Origin: Nonomuraea thailandensis
Lineage (GTDB): Bacteria > Actinomycetota > Actinomycetes > Streptosporangiales > Streptosporangiaceae
DNA: 64,000 nt
NCBI RefSeq assembly: GCF_024172165.1
Contig: NZ_JAMZEB010000002.1
Location: 11,487,001 to 11,551,000, forward strand
Reading direction: 5' to 3'
Position 1 is the stretch's first letter; the number at the start of each line of letters is the position of its first letter. Of this stretch, positions 43,340 to 51,644 are shown in pieces. The position numbers and the translations under genes were made by a program. The notes under the pieces were generated by a model that ran no database searches, was not told where the DNA came from, and saw only the letters and a list, made by a program, of their open reading frames with translations.

Positions 43340-43368
43340 TTGACAGAAGGTGGCTGTGCGAGCACTCT
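43340..43368 (+). promoter_or_regulatory. Candidate promoter of the GH16 glucanase operon
   Basis: A perfect -35 TTGACA (43340-43345) is followed after 17 bases by CACTCT (43363-43368), a weak -10. The operator at 43376 would cover the transcription start, suiting repression. Confidence 0.4.
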
Positions 43369-43375
43369 CCTTCTC

Positions 43376-43389
43376 AGGGAGCGCTCCCT
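43376..43389. promoter_or_regulatory. CelR/CebR-like operator, promoter-proximal
   Basis: AGGGAGCGCTCCCT is a perfect 14-bp palindrome that differs from TGGGAGCGCTCCCA only at the two ends. CelR of Thermobifida and CebR of Streptomyces, LacI-family repressors released by cello-oligosaccharides, bind that consensus. Confidence 0.7.
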
Positions 43390-43419
43390 CCAAACAGCCC
43401 CCAGTTTGACGGAGACGTT

Positions 43420-45117
43420 GTGACCCCACTCTTACGCCGTCTCGCGGCGTTCGCCGCCCTCGTCGTCACCGTGCCACTGATGTCGGCGCCGCCCGCCCAC
43501 GCCGCCGACCCGCTGCTGTCCCAGGGCAGGCCCGTCACCGCCTCCTCCACCGAGAGCGCCGCGGCCTTCCCCGCCTCCGCCGCCGTGGACGGAGACCCCG
43601 GCACCCGCTGGTCCAGCGCGTTCTCCGACCCGCAGTGGATCCAGGTGGACCTCGGCGCGACCGCCGCCATCAGCCAGGTCGAGCTGAGCTGGGAGGCCGC
43701 CTACGCCACCGCCTTCCAGGTGCAGGCGTCCACCGACGGAGCCACCTGGAGCACCCTCCACTCCACCGCCGCCGGCGCCGGCGGGAACCAGACCCTGGCC
43801 GTGTCCGGCAGCGGCCGGTACGTCCGCGTCCACGGCACCCAGCGCGCCACCCCGTGGGGTTACAGCCTGTGGGAGTTCAAGGTGTACGGCGCCGGGAGCT
43901 CCGGCGGCGAGCGGCTGCTGTCGTACGGCAAGCCCGGCGTCGCGTCCAGCTCCCAGCACGACGGGAACTGCTGGGAGTGCACCCCGGCCAGGGCGTTCGA
44001 CCTCGACCCCGCCAGCAGGTGGGCCACGGCGGCGTGGTCGGACCCGGGCTGGATCCAGGTGGACCTGGGCGCGACCGCGCAGATCAGCAAGGTCGTGCTG
44101 CAGTGGGACCCGGCCTACGCCAGGTCGTTCCAGATCCAGACCTCTCCTGACGCGAGCACCTGGACCACCGTCTACAGCACCACCGGCGGCACCGGCTTCA
44201 AGCAGACGCTGAACGTCAGCGGCACCGGCCGCTACGTCCGCATGTACGGCACCCAGCGAGCCGGCCCCTACGGCTACAGCCTGTGGGAGTTCCAGGTGTA
44301 CGGCACCGGCGGCAACCCCACCACCCCGCCCGCCCCGCCCGCGGACCCCGCCGACCCGCCGGCCCTGGTGTGGAGCGACGAGTTCAACGGCGCCGCCGGC
44401 GCCAGGCCCGACGCCGCCAAGTGGCGGGCGGACCCCGGCACCGGCCCGAACAACGAGCTGGAGTACTACACCGACCACGGCAACGCCGCCATGGACGGCC
44501 AGGGGCACCTGGTCATGGAGGCCCGCAAACAGGCCACGCCGGGCTCCGCCTGCCCGCCCGACCCGCTCACCGGCAGCACCACCTGCCAGTACACCTCCGC
44601 CAGGATGAACACCGGGACGAAGTTCCACTTCACCTACGGCCGCGTCGAGGCCCGGATCAGGGTGCCCAAGGGCAACGGGCTCTGGCCGGCGTTCTGGATG
44701 ATGGGGGCCGACTTCCTGACCGGGCGGCCGTGGCCGTACAACGGCGAGATCGACATCATGGAGGTCCTCGGCAAGGACGTGAAGACGTCCTACTCGACCG
44801 TGCACGCGCCCGCCTACAACGGCGGTGGCGGCGTCGGGGCTCCGTACACGCTGCCGGGCGGCGCCGACTACTCCGACGACTTCCACGTCTGGGCCGCCGA
44901 CTGGGACAGCGAGGGCATCGTCTACACGCTCGACGGGCGGACGGTGTTCACGATCAGCAAGGACCAGGTGGAGCAGACGCGCGGCCCCTGGATCTTCGAC
45001 CACCCCTTCTACATCATCCTCAACCTCGCCGTGGGCGGCGACTGGCCGGGGCCGCCGGACGCCGCCACGCCCTTCCCGTCACGGATGCTCGTCGACTACG
45101 TGCGGGTCTACCGGTGA
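43420..45117 (+). CDS. Secreted GH16 beta-glucanase with two F5/8-type (CBM32-like) domains
   Basis: A 565-residue exported enzyme. Signal peptide 1-28 (ends PPAHA). Two discoidin-like domains at about 30-155 and 165-295, each with WIQVDLGATA and RYVRV/RYVRMYGTQRA-type motifs, probably bind polysaccharide. A Pro-rich linker precedes the GH16 domain (about 312-565) with the catalytic GEIDIMEVLG: nucleophile Glu443 and acid/base Glu448. Likely substrate is beta-1,3 or mixed beta-glucan. GTG at 43420 with GGAG upstream. Two CelR/CebR-like boxes suggest sugar-induced expression, and a DUF1996 gene follows 20 bases downstream. Confidence 0.9.
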   Translation: MTPLLRRLAAFAALVVTVPLMSAPPAHAADPLLSQGRPVTASSTESAAAFPASAAVDGDPGTRWSSAFSDPQWIQVDLGATAAISQVELSWEAAYATAFQVQASTDGATWSTLHSTAAGAGGNQTLAVSGSGRYVRVHGTQRATPWGYSLWEFKVYGAGSSGGERLLSYGKPGVASSSQHDGNCWECTPARAFDLDPASRWATAAWSDPGWIQVDLGATAQISKVVLQWDPAYARSFQIQTSPDASTWTTVYSTTGGTGFKQTLNVSGTGRYVRMYGTQRAGPYGYSLWEFQVYGTGGNPTTPPAPPADPADPPALVWSDEFNGAAGARPDAAKWRADPGTGPNNELEYYTDHGNAAMDGQGHLVMEARKQATPGSACPPDPLTGSTTCQYTSARMNTGTKFHFTYGRVEARIRVPKGNGLWPAFWMMGADFLTGRPWPYNGEIDIMEVLGKDVKTSYSTVHAPAYNGGGGVGAPYTLPGGADYSDDFHVWAADWDSEGIVYTLDGRTVFTISKDQVEQTRGPWIFDHPFYIILNLAVGGDWPGPPDAATPFPSRMLVDYVRVYR

Positions 45118-45137
45118 CCCGCGTCAAGGGAGCCGCC

Positions 45138-45974
45138 ATGCGGATCTTAGCCCTGTTGTCCCTGCTGCTCGGCACGCTCGTGGTGGCCGCTCCGGCGCCC
45201 GCCGCGGCCGCGCCCGTACGGGTGGCGGAGTTCCTCGCCGACTGCCCGTTCAGCCATCGGCTGCCCGACGACCCGATCGTCTTCCCCGGCCTGCCGGGCG
45301 CCTCGCACATGCACAGCTTCTTCGGCAGCCGTGTGACCAACGCCCACACCCAGCTCAACGACCTGCTCAACGGCGCCACCAACTGCAACCCGGCCGTGGA
45401 CAAGTCGTCGTACTGGGTGCCGACCCTCTACCGGGACGGCGTCCCGGTGGAGCCGGCCATCGTCACGTTCTACTACCTCGGGGAAGGAGTCCGGGACGAC
45501 ATCATCGCCAGGATCCAGCCGCTCCCGCTGGGGCTGCGGATCGTGGCGGGCAACGCCAGGGCGACCGGGCCCGACAGCACGACCATCTCCCGGTGGTCGT
45601 GCCTGCACGCCGGGCACGTGGGAGCCTCCAAGGACTTCGTGAACTGCCCGTCGGGCACCATGCTGGAGTCGTACCTGGACTTCCCGCAGTGCTGGAACGG
45701 GCGGGACCTGGACTCCGCCGACCACAAGAGCCACATGGCCTACCCGGTGGCGGGGGCGTGCCCGGGCACGCATCCCGTGGCGGTGCCGAAGCTGCGTCAG
45801 GTGATCCGGTACCCGGTGAGCGGGGATCCGTCCCGCTTCCGGCTGTCGTCGGGCGGCGGGTTCACGATGCACGGCGACTTCTTCAACGCCTGGCCGGCGG
45901 CCGAGATGGAGCGGCGGGTGCGTGACTGCATCCGGCCGATCATCAAGTGCGGCGCCGACGGGCGTCCTTCGTAG
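45138..45974 (+). CDS. Secreted DUF1996 protein
   Basis: A 278-residue exported protein. Signal peptide 1-25 (ends APAAAA). The mature part starts VAEFLADCPFSHRLPDDPIVFPG, contains HMHSFFGSRVTNAHT and MHGDFFNAW, and has several cysteines suiting disulfides; this is the DUF1996 fold. Members often accompany secreted glycoside hydrolases in actinobacteria and fungi, function unproven. It starts 20 bases after the GH16 gene with AAGGGAG upstream, so is co-transcribed under the same operators. Confidence 0.85.
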   Translation: MRILALLSLLLGTLVVAAPAPAAAAPVRVAEFLADCPFSHRLPDDPIVFPGLPGASHMHSFFGSRVTNAHTQLNDLLNGATNCNPAVDKSSYWVPTLYRDGVPVEPAIVTFYYLGEGVRDDIIARIQPLPLGLRIVAGNARATGPDSTTISRWSCLHAGHVGASKDFVNCPSGTMLESYLDFPQCWNGRDLDSADHKSHMAYPVAGACPGTHPVAVPKLRQVIRYPVSGDPSRFRLSSGGGFTMHGDFFNAWPAAEMERRVRDCIRPIIKCGADGRPS

Positions 45975-46035
45975 GTGCCGGGTACGTCCGGGCGGGTGTG
46001 CCCGTCCGGACGTATCCCCTCGTGGAAGGGCGGTC

Positions 46036-46596
46036 ATGGCGGTGCTGCGGTGGTTCACGTTCCTGCTGGTGGTCGCCGTGCTGGCGGGGTGCTCCTCCGC
46101 CGGACGGGACGCCGGGACGCCGACGTCCGGCGCCTCCTCCTCCGGCGCGTTCACCACGACCGACGTGGCGTGGTTGCAGCTCTCCGACGCCCTGCACGCG
46201 CGGGCCCTGCCCCTGCTGGAGCTCGCGCCGCGACGTGCGGCCAGCCGATCGCTGGCCGGCCTCGCCGTACGGCTCGGCGAGGCGCACGAGGCGGGCCGCG
46301 GCCGGTTGCGGGCCCTGCTCGCCGAGGCCGGGATCACCGGTGAGAACCCGCACACGCGGCATGACATGCCCGGCATGCCCACGGCGGAGGACCTGAAGAG
46401 CCTGGCCGGGCTGCGTGACGGCGCCTTCGACCGGCGTTTCGCCGAGCTGCTGCGGGCGCATCTGGGGCAGCTCGTGCTGGTCGCGAACGGTGAACGGGAC
46501 TCTGGCGGCGCGGCGGCGGCGCGGGAGCTGGCGGAGACGATGGCCCGCGAGCACGCCGACGATCTCGCCGAGCTGGATCGGGCCGTGGCCGCGTAG
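46036..46596 (+). CDS. DUF305-like lipoprotein
   Basis: A 186-residue lipoprotein with lipobox VAVLAGC (Cys near residue 19). The mature part is helical with motifs DVAWLQLSDALHARALPLLELAP and a final REHADDLAELD, resembling DUF305 ferritin-like four-helix proteins. Histidines in HTRHDMPGMP could bind metal. Function unknown. ATG at 46036 with GGAAGGG upstream. A phosphotransferase gene starts 9 bases after its stop, perhaps as one transcript. Confidence 0.75.
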   Translation: MAVLRWFTFLLVVAVLAGCSSAGRDAGTPTSGASSSGAFTTTDVAWLQLSDALHARALPLLELAPRRAASRSLAGLAVRLGEAHEAGRGRLRALLAEAGITGENPHTRHDMPGMPTAEDLKSLAGLRDGAFDRRFAELLRAHLGQLVLVANGERDSGGAAAARELAETMAREHADDLAELDRAVAA

Positions 46597-46605
46597 GTTG
46601 AGGGC

Positions 46606-47283
46606 ATGGAGCTCGGGGAGCTGGTGGGTACGGGGCGCAGCGCCGACGTGTACGCGATCGGCGACGGGCGGGTGCTGCGCCGCTACCGGGTCGCCGCCGA
46701 CGCCGGACGCGAGCTGGAGATCATGGCGCATGTGGCCGCGCACGGGTATCCCGTGCCGGAGGTCTTCCCCGGGGAGAGCGGCGCCACCGACCTGGTGATG
46801 GGACGGTTGTCCGGGCCCACGATGCTGCACGCCCTGCTGGCCGGGGAGATCGGGATCGAGGAGGCGGGCCGCACCCTCGCCGCGCTGCTGCGACGGCTGC
46901 ACCGGGTCCCGGCCAGGGTGTCCCGCGATCCCCGTGATCGGATCCTGCACCTGGACCTGCATCCCGACAACGTGATGCTGACGCCGGACGGGCCTGTGGT
47001 GATCGACTGGTGCAACGCCAGGGAGGGGCGGCCCGCGCTGGACTGCGCCCTGTCGGCACTGATCCTCGCGCAGGCGGCGGTGGACGGCGAGAGCGACCTG
47101 GCGCAGGCGGCGCGGGCCCTGGTCACCGTCCTGACAGGGGCGCTGGGCGAGGACCTGGACCCGGGCGGGCCGCTCGACGACGCCCGGGCCCGGCGCGCCG
47201 CCGACCGGGGGCTCACCGCGCACGAGGTGGGCCTGCTGGACGAGGCGGTGGCGCTGATCAGGCGGCTGGCCGGGCCGAGGTGA
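46606..47283 (+). CDS. Aminoglycoside phosphotransferase-like kinase
   Basis: A 225-residue kinase-fold protein. The catalytic loop is LHLDLHPDNVML (Asp and Asn present) and the metal site is VVIDWCNAREG. The N-lobe is short (GTGRSADVYAIGDGRVLRRY). These enzymes phosphorylate small molecules, including antibiotics in some cases, but nothing here indicates a substrate. ATG at 46606, 9 bases after the lipoprotein gene. Confidence 0.8.
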   Translation: MELGELVGTGRSADVYAIGDGRVLRRYRVAADAGRELEIMAHVAAHGYPVPEVFPGESGATDLVMGRLSGPTMLHALLAGEIGIEEAGRTLAALLRRLHRVPARVSRDPRDRILHLDLHPDNVMLTPDGPVVIDWCNAREGRPALDCALSALILAQAAVDGESDLAQAARALVTVLTGALGEDLDPGGPLDDARARRAADRGLTAHEVGLLDEAVALIRRLAGPR

Positions 47284-47307
47284 AACCGGGACGAGGCCGT
47301 CGTGGCG

Positions 47308-48114
47308 TCAGTGCCAGGCGCCCTGGGCTGCCGCCTGAGCGGCGAAGGCCTCGAAGGACTTCGGGGGGCGGCCCGTCACCTCGCTCACCGTGTCGGCGAC
47401 CGGCTGGTCGCCGAGGGCGCGCAGGGCGCCGAACGCCTTGGCCGCGTGGATCGACTCGCCGGAGAAGCCGTTGGCGGCGATGTAGTCCTCGTCGCCGCCA
47501 AGGTAACGCACGTCGCGGCCGATGGCCCGGCCGATGATCTCGACGGCCTCGCCGAACGCCAGCGAGCCGGGCCCCGTGAGGTCGTAGGCACGGCCGGCGT
47601 GGCCGTCCTGCGTGAGGGCCGTGGCGGCGACGGCGGCGATGTCGTCGGCGTCGACGAAGGCCTGGCGCACGTCGCCGAGCGGGATCAGTACCTCACCCGC
47701 CATGATCGCCGGCCGGAAGAAGCCCTCGTCGAAGTTCTGGTTGAACCAGCTCGGCCGCAGGATCGTCCAGTCGGCGCCGCTGTCGCGCACGGTGCGCTCG
47801 GCCGCCAGCAGCCGCTCGTCGCCCATGGCCTCGATGGCGCCGCTCGACAGCAGCACGATGCGCTCGACGCCTTGCTCCACGGCCAGCGCCACGAACGCGG
47901 GGTCGACCGGGATGCCGTCGGGCGCCATCAGGTAGAGGGCCGAGGCGCCCGACAGGGCCGGCTCCCACGTGCCGGGCTCGGACCAGTCGAACGTGGCCTG
48001 GCCGCTCCTGGAAGCGCCCCGTACGGTGTGGCCGGCGGCGCGCAGCTGCTCCGCGACGCGGCGGCCGGTGGAGCCTGTGGCACCGAGGACGAGGATCATC
48101 ACATCGCGTGTCAT
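47308..48114 (-). CDS. NmrA-like NAD(P)-binding protein
   Basis: A 268-residue atypical SDR. The Rossmann motif LVLGATGSTGRRVAEQLRAAGHTVRG is intact; SSGAIEAMG and LRPSWFNQNFDEGF match the NmrA/QOR-like group, which lacks the classical YxxxK. Such proteins act as redox sensors or quinone/NADPH reductases. ATG at 48114 behind GGGGG. Convergent with the phosphotransferase gene. No operon partner; VOC gene follows in the same direction 83 bases upstream. Confidence 0.8.
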   Translation of the reverse strand: MTRDVMILVLGATGSTGRRVAEQLRAAGHTVRGASRSGQATFDWSEPGTWEPALSGASALYLMAPDGIPVDPAFVALAVEQGVERIVLLSSGAIEAMGDERLLAAERTVRDSGADWTILRPSWFNQNFDEGFFRPAIMAGEVLIPLGDVRQAFVDADDIAAVAATALTQDGHAGRAYDLTGPGSLAFGEAVEIIGRAIGRDVRYLGGDEDYIAANGFSGESIHAAKAFGALRALGDQPVADTVSEVTGRPPKSFEAFAAQAAAQGAWH

Positions 48115-48197
48115 GCCCCCAGCCAAGCAAAGGGCACCGACAGAACGGGTCAATGGCCTCCTGGGTTCGCGGATCGGGACAGAACGAGCGCAGGGGA

Positions 48198-48662
48198 TCA
48201 GAAGAAGCGGGCGCTCTGGACGTACTCCATGGCCTTGACGAACGTCGGGTCGCTCATGCGGCGGGCCAGCTCCTCCTCCGGGACGTCCTCGACCCGGGCC
48301 TGGATCCACCACAGGTTCCCGAACGGGTCGCGGACCCGGCCCACCCGGTCGCCCCAGTACAGGTGGGTGACCTCCGTGATCGACGTGCCGCCCGCCTCGA
48401 CGGCGCGGCGGTGGGCGGCGTCGGCGTCGGGGACGTACAGACGCAGGAAGGCCGGGGTGGGCGGCCAGCCGGGCGCGGAGTCGAAGAGCATCACGATCGC
48501 GTCCCCGATCCGCACCTCGGCGTGTCCGACGCGGCCCTCGTCGTCCGTCACGCGGCCCAGTTCGACGGCGTCGAAGGCGGTCTCCAGGTAGCGGATGACG
48601 CCGTCCGTGTCGGCGTTGATGATCCAGGGCGTGACGGTGGTGTAGCCCTCGGGAATCGACAT
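48198..48662 (-). CDS. VOC-family (glyoxalase/PhnB-like) protein
   Basis: A 154-residue protein with the beta-alpha-beta-beta-beta repeat of the vicinal oxygen chelate fold: TPWIINADTDGVIRYLETAF and DRVGRVRDPFGNLWWIQ mark the two halves. PhnB-like members are often uncharacterised; some bind antibiotics or act on small molecules. ATG at 48662 with GGAGG upstream. The divergent WYL regulator 82 bases away probably controls it. Confidence 0.82.
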   Translation of the reverse strand: MSIPEGYTTVTPWIINADTDGVIRYLETAFDAVELGRVTDDEGRVGHAEVRIGDAIVMLFDSAPGWPPTPAFLRLYVPDADAAHRRAVEAGGTSITEVTHLYWGDRVGRVRDPFGNLWWIQARVEDVPEEELARRMSDPTFVKAMEYVQSARFF

Positions 48663-48744
48663 GGTTCCTCCAACGAAGTGTGTCACCGACGGTAGGCCGC
48701 AAGTAGGTCAGGATCTGTCCCACTTGTCGGGCATGGTGGAGTTC

Positions 48745-49689
48745 ATGAGCGAGTCCCGTCTGCTGACCCTGTTGTCGCTGCTGCAGAGCCCGCGCGAGTG
48801 GCCGGGCGGCGAGCTGTCGGAGCGGCTGGGCGTCAGCCGCCGCACCGTCAGGCGCGACGTGGACCGGCTGCGCGACCTCGGCTACCCGGTCGAGGCCACT
48901 ATGGGGGCCGCGGGAGGGTACCGGCTGGTCGCGGGCGCGGCCATGCCTCCGCTGCTGCTGGACGACGAGGAGGCGGTGGCCATCACCGTCGGCCTGTCCA
49001 CCGCCGCCCGGCATCCGGTGCAGGGCATAGAGGAGGCGTCGGTGCGGGCCCTGGCGAAGCTGGAGCAGGTCCTGCCCGCGCGGCTGCGCCACCGGGTCAG
49101 GTCGCTGGGCGGCGCCACCGTGCCCATGCCCGCGCTCGACGGGCCGCAGGTGGATCCCGGCCGGCTCACCGCGCTGGCGGTGGCCGTGACGGGCGGGGAG
49201 CGGGTGCGGTTCACCTACCGGGCGAACGACGGCGCCACGAGCAGGCGCCTGGTGGATCCGCATCGGCTGGTGGCGGCCGGCCGGCGCTGGTACCTGCTGG
49301 GCCACGACCTCGACCGCGACGACTGGCGAATCTTCCGCATCGACCGCATCGGCGAGCTGCACCCCACGGGGGCCAGGATCACGCCGCGCGAGCCGCCCGC
49401 CGGGGACGCGGCCGCGTACGTGGCGGACAAGCTGTACTCGTCGGCGCCTGTCTACGAGGCCGTCGTCACCGTGCACGCCCCCGCGACGGAGCCGCTCAGG
49501 AGCCTGGGCGAGGTCACCCCGATCGGGGCGGCGCTCTGCCGCGTGCGCATGCGCGCCGACACCCTCGACTGGCTGGCCTTCCGGCTGACGACGCTCGGCT
49601 GTGAGTTCGAGGTGCACGAGCCGGCCGAACTCACCGCGCACCTGCGCCGGCTGGCCGCCCGGCTCACCCGTGCCGCCGGAGGCCCCTAG
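48745..49689 (+). CDS. YafY-type HTH/WYL transcriptional regulator
   Basis: A 314-residue regulator. N-terminal HTH LLTLLSLLQSPREWPGGELSERLGVSRRTVRRDVDRLRDLGYPVEA is followed by a WYL domain (RRWYLLGHDLDRDDWRIFRIDRI) and a WCX-like C-terminus. Such proteins sense ligands and usually regulate the divergent gene, here the VOC protein. ATG at 48745 is favoured by GGTGGAG; ATG at 48733 is also possible. Confidence 0.85.
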   Translation: MSESRLLTLLSLLQSPREWPGGELSERLGVSRRTVRRDVDRLRDLGYPVEATMGAAGGYRLVAGAAMPPLLLDDEEAVAITVGLSTAARHPVQGIEEASVRALAKLEQVLPARLRHRVRSLGGATVPMPALDGPQVDPGRLTALAVAVTGGERVRFTYRANDGATSRRLVDPHRLVAAGRRWYLLGHDLDRDDWRIFRIDRIGELHPTGARITPREPPAGDAAAYVADKLYSSAPVYEAVVTVHAPATEPLRSLGEVTPIGAALCRVRMRADTLDWLAFRLTTLGCEFEVHEPAELTAHLRRLAARLTRAAGGP

Positions 49690-49744
49690 CCGAAGGCGTC
49701 CCGCGCGCAGGCCCGGCCGCGGCGGATCGGGTGCGCCGGGCCGG

Positions 49745-50365
49745 TCACTCCGTCCAGGCCGCCGTGGCGTCGAGGCGTTCGCGCCACAGCTTCTCCCCGC
49801 CCCCGCCCGGCTCCCACCGGGTGCAGAAGTCGAGCAGGCCGCGGCAGCGCTCGATCATGGCCGCCTGCCGTTCGGCCCAGGTCGGGACGGGCGCGCCGTA
49901 CGCGGTGAAGAAGTGCGGCAGCAGCGGCACGTGCTCGGGGTGGTGGCTGCGTACGATCCACTCCACCCAGGCCAGGTCCTCCACCGGCCGCCCCGGGTGG
50001 GCCCACTCCCAGTCGAGGATCGCGGCGGTCTCGAACGTGTCGGGGTGGAACAGCATGTTCTGCGGCCCGTAGTCGCCGTGCACGATGCCGAGCCGGTGGA
50101 TGCGCGCCAGCATGCGCCCGCACTCGGTGAACACCTCCATCGCCCGGCCGTCGTCGAGGAGGTCCTGGCCGTGGGAGCCGTCGACGAAGCGGGTGGTCAG
50201 GCTCGTGGCGGTGACCTGATGGACCCGGGGGACCGGGAGGCGGCCACGCAGGCGCCGCAGGTATCTGCTCTCCGTGCTCAGCCTGAACGCCGCTTCGGGC
50301 CCCTCGTAGCACTTCACGACCAGGGCGCCGTCGCCGAACGTGCTGTTGGTGTACCCGTGCTTCAC
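49745..50365 (-). CDS. Phosphotransferase coupled to narI
   Basis: A 206-residue kinase-fold protein of the aminoglycoside phosphotransferase superfamily. The catalytic loop is VHGDYGPQNMLF and the metal motif is AILDWEWAHPG, both intact; the N-lobe is short and lacks an obvious glycine loop. The GTG start overlaps the narI stop by 4 nt, so it is translated as the fifth gene of the nitrate reductase operon. No link with nitrate respiration is known to me; the substrate is unknown. It differs from the other phosphotransferase at 46606. Confidence 0.8.
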   Translation of the reverse strand: MKHGYTNSTFGDGALVVKCYEGPEAAFRLSTESRYLRRLRGRLPVPRVHQVTATSLTTRFVDGSHGQDLLDDGRAMEVFTECGRMLARIHRLGIVHGDYGPQNMLFHPDTFETAAILDWEWAHPGRPVEDLAWVEWIVRSHHPEHVPLLPHFFTAYGAPVPTWAERQAAMIERCRGLLDFCTRWEPGGGGEKLWRERLDATAAWTE

Positions 50366-51093
50366 AAGGGTCGATTCTGACGCATCCGCACCCCTGCCGG
50401 GTGCCTCGGCGCGCCATCCGCGCGGCTCCGATACACGATGTAAGGGCGGAACAAATACCCCAACGGGGCGGAAAGCGCGTGCACCAAGCGGCTGAACGGG
50501 AAAAGTACGAACAGTGCCATCCCGATCAGCGTGTGCACCTTGTAAAGACCGCTCGCGTGCCCCATCGCCTCCGCGTCGGGCCGCAGCACGAAGATGCCGC
50601 GGAACCAGGGCGCGACCGTGGTCCGGTAGCTCACCTCGGTCGGCACGAACCCGGCCACCGTCGTCACCACGCCCGCGATGATCGAGGCCGCGAGCACCAC
50701 GTACATCACCTTGTCGTTGACCGTGGTCGCCAGGAACACCGGGCCGTTGGTGCGGCGGCGGTAGATCAGCAGGCCCAGCGCCACCAGCGTGGCCACGCCC
50801 GCCAGGCCGCCCCAGATGAGCGCGTTGGCGTGGTAGGCCTCGTTGGACAGGCCGATGGCGTTGGTCCACGACAGCGGGATCAGCAGGCCGGTCACGTGGC
50901 CGACGATCACGACCAGCAGCCCGTAGTGGAACAGCGGGCTGGCCACGCGCAGCAGCGGGCTCTCGTAGAGCTGCGAGGAGCGGGTGGTCCAGCCGAACTT
51001 GTCGTACCTGTAGCGCCAGATCAGCCCGCCGATGAAGACCACCAGGGTGACGTACGGCGCGACGACCCAGAGCATGCTCTCCGCCCAGCTCAC
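50362..51093 (-). CDS. narI: Respiratory nitrate reductase gamma subunit (cytochrome b)
   Basis: A 243-residue membrane subunit with five helices that oxidises quinol and passes electrons via two b haems to NarH. Candidate haem ligands are in PLFHYGLLVVIVGHVTGL and GLYKVHTLIGM. The GTG start overlaps narJ by 4 nt. The C-terminus ends LFRPYIVYRSR and a basic tail. Confidence 0.92.
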   Translation of the reverse strand: MSWAESMLWVVAPYVTLVVFIGGLIWRYRYDKFGWTTRSSQLYESPLLRVASPLFHYGLLVVIVGHVTGLLIPLSWTNAIGLSNEAYHANALIWGGLAGVATLVALGLLIYRRRTNGPVFLATTVNDKVMYVVLAASIIAGVVTTVAGFVPTEVSYRTTVAPWFRGIFVLRPDAEAMGHASGLYKVHTLIGMALFVLFPFSRLVHALSAPLGYLFRPYIVYRSRADGAPRHPAGVRMRQNRPL

Positions 51094-51644
51094 CGGTAAC
51101 CTCCCACGCTCTCGGCCGGCGGCCCGGCCGAGGCCAGGCGGGCCGCTCTCGCACGCTCGGCGGGGGTGATCGGGGGCAGCGCGCCGCAGACGGTGCCGAT
51201 CACGTGCCGGTACGGCGAATCGCGCTCGCTCAGGGCGGACAGCAGGAGCTCCAGCCCGGCCCGGTGCTCCTGGAGGAGCGCGGCGCCGGAGGGCTCGCAC
51301 GCGGCGAACTCCAGCATGACGGGCAGGAAGTCGGGCAGCTCGTCGTCCATCAGCTCCCAGCCCGCCGCGCGGTAACGCCGCTTCAGCGCGGCCAGCGACT
51401 CGCCGCGGCGGCGGGTGTCGCCGTCGGTGTAGTAGGTCAGGTAGAGGCAGCAGCGCCGCTGCAGGTCGAACGTCTCCACGTAGTGCGCGGCCAGCTCGCC
51501 GGGGCCGAGCTCCGCGGCCGGCGCGAGGAAGTCCGTGAAGTACGGCTCGGCGGCCTCCTCGATCAGTGGCAGGCGGCGCCAGAACCGTTCGTCGGGGTAG
51601 GCGAGCAGGTGGGCCGCGGCCTGCCAGATCACCGGCCGGGTCAT
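51090..51644 (-). CDS. narJ: Nitrate reductase assembly chaperone
   Basis: A 184-residue all-helical TorD/NarJ-family chaperone that helps insert the molybdenum cofactor into NarG before membrane docking. The family motif YVETFDLQRRCCLYLTYYTDGDTRRRG is present. It overlaps narH and narI by 4 nt on either side, in the standard GHJI order. Confidence 0.92.
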   Translation of the reverse strand: MTRPVIWQAAAHLLAYPDERFWRRLPLIEEAAEPYFTDFLAPAAELGPGELAAHYVETFDLQRRCCLYLTYYTDGDTRRRGESLAALKRRYRAAGWELMDDELPDFLPVMLEFAACEPSGAALLQEHRAGLELLLSALSERDSPYRHVIGTVCGALPPITPAERARAARLASAGPPAESVGGYR

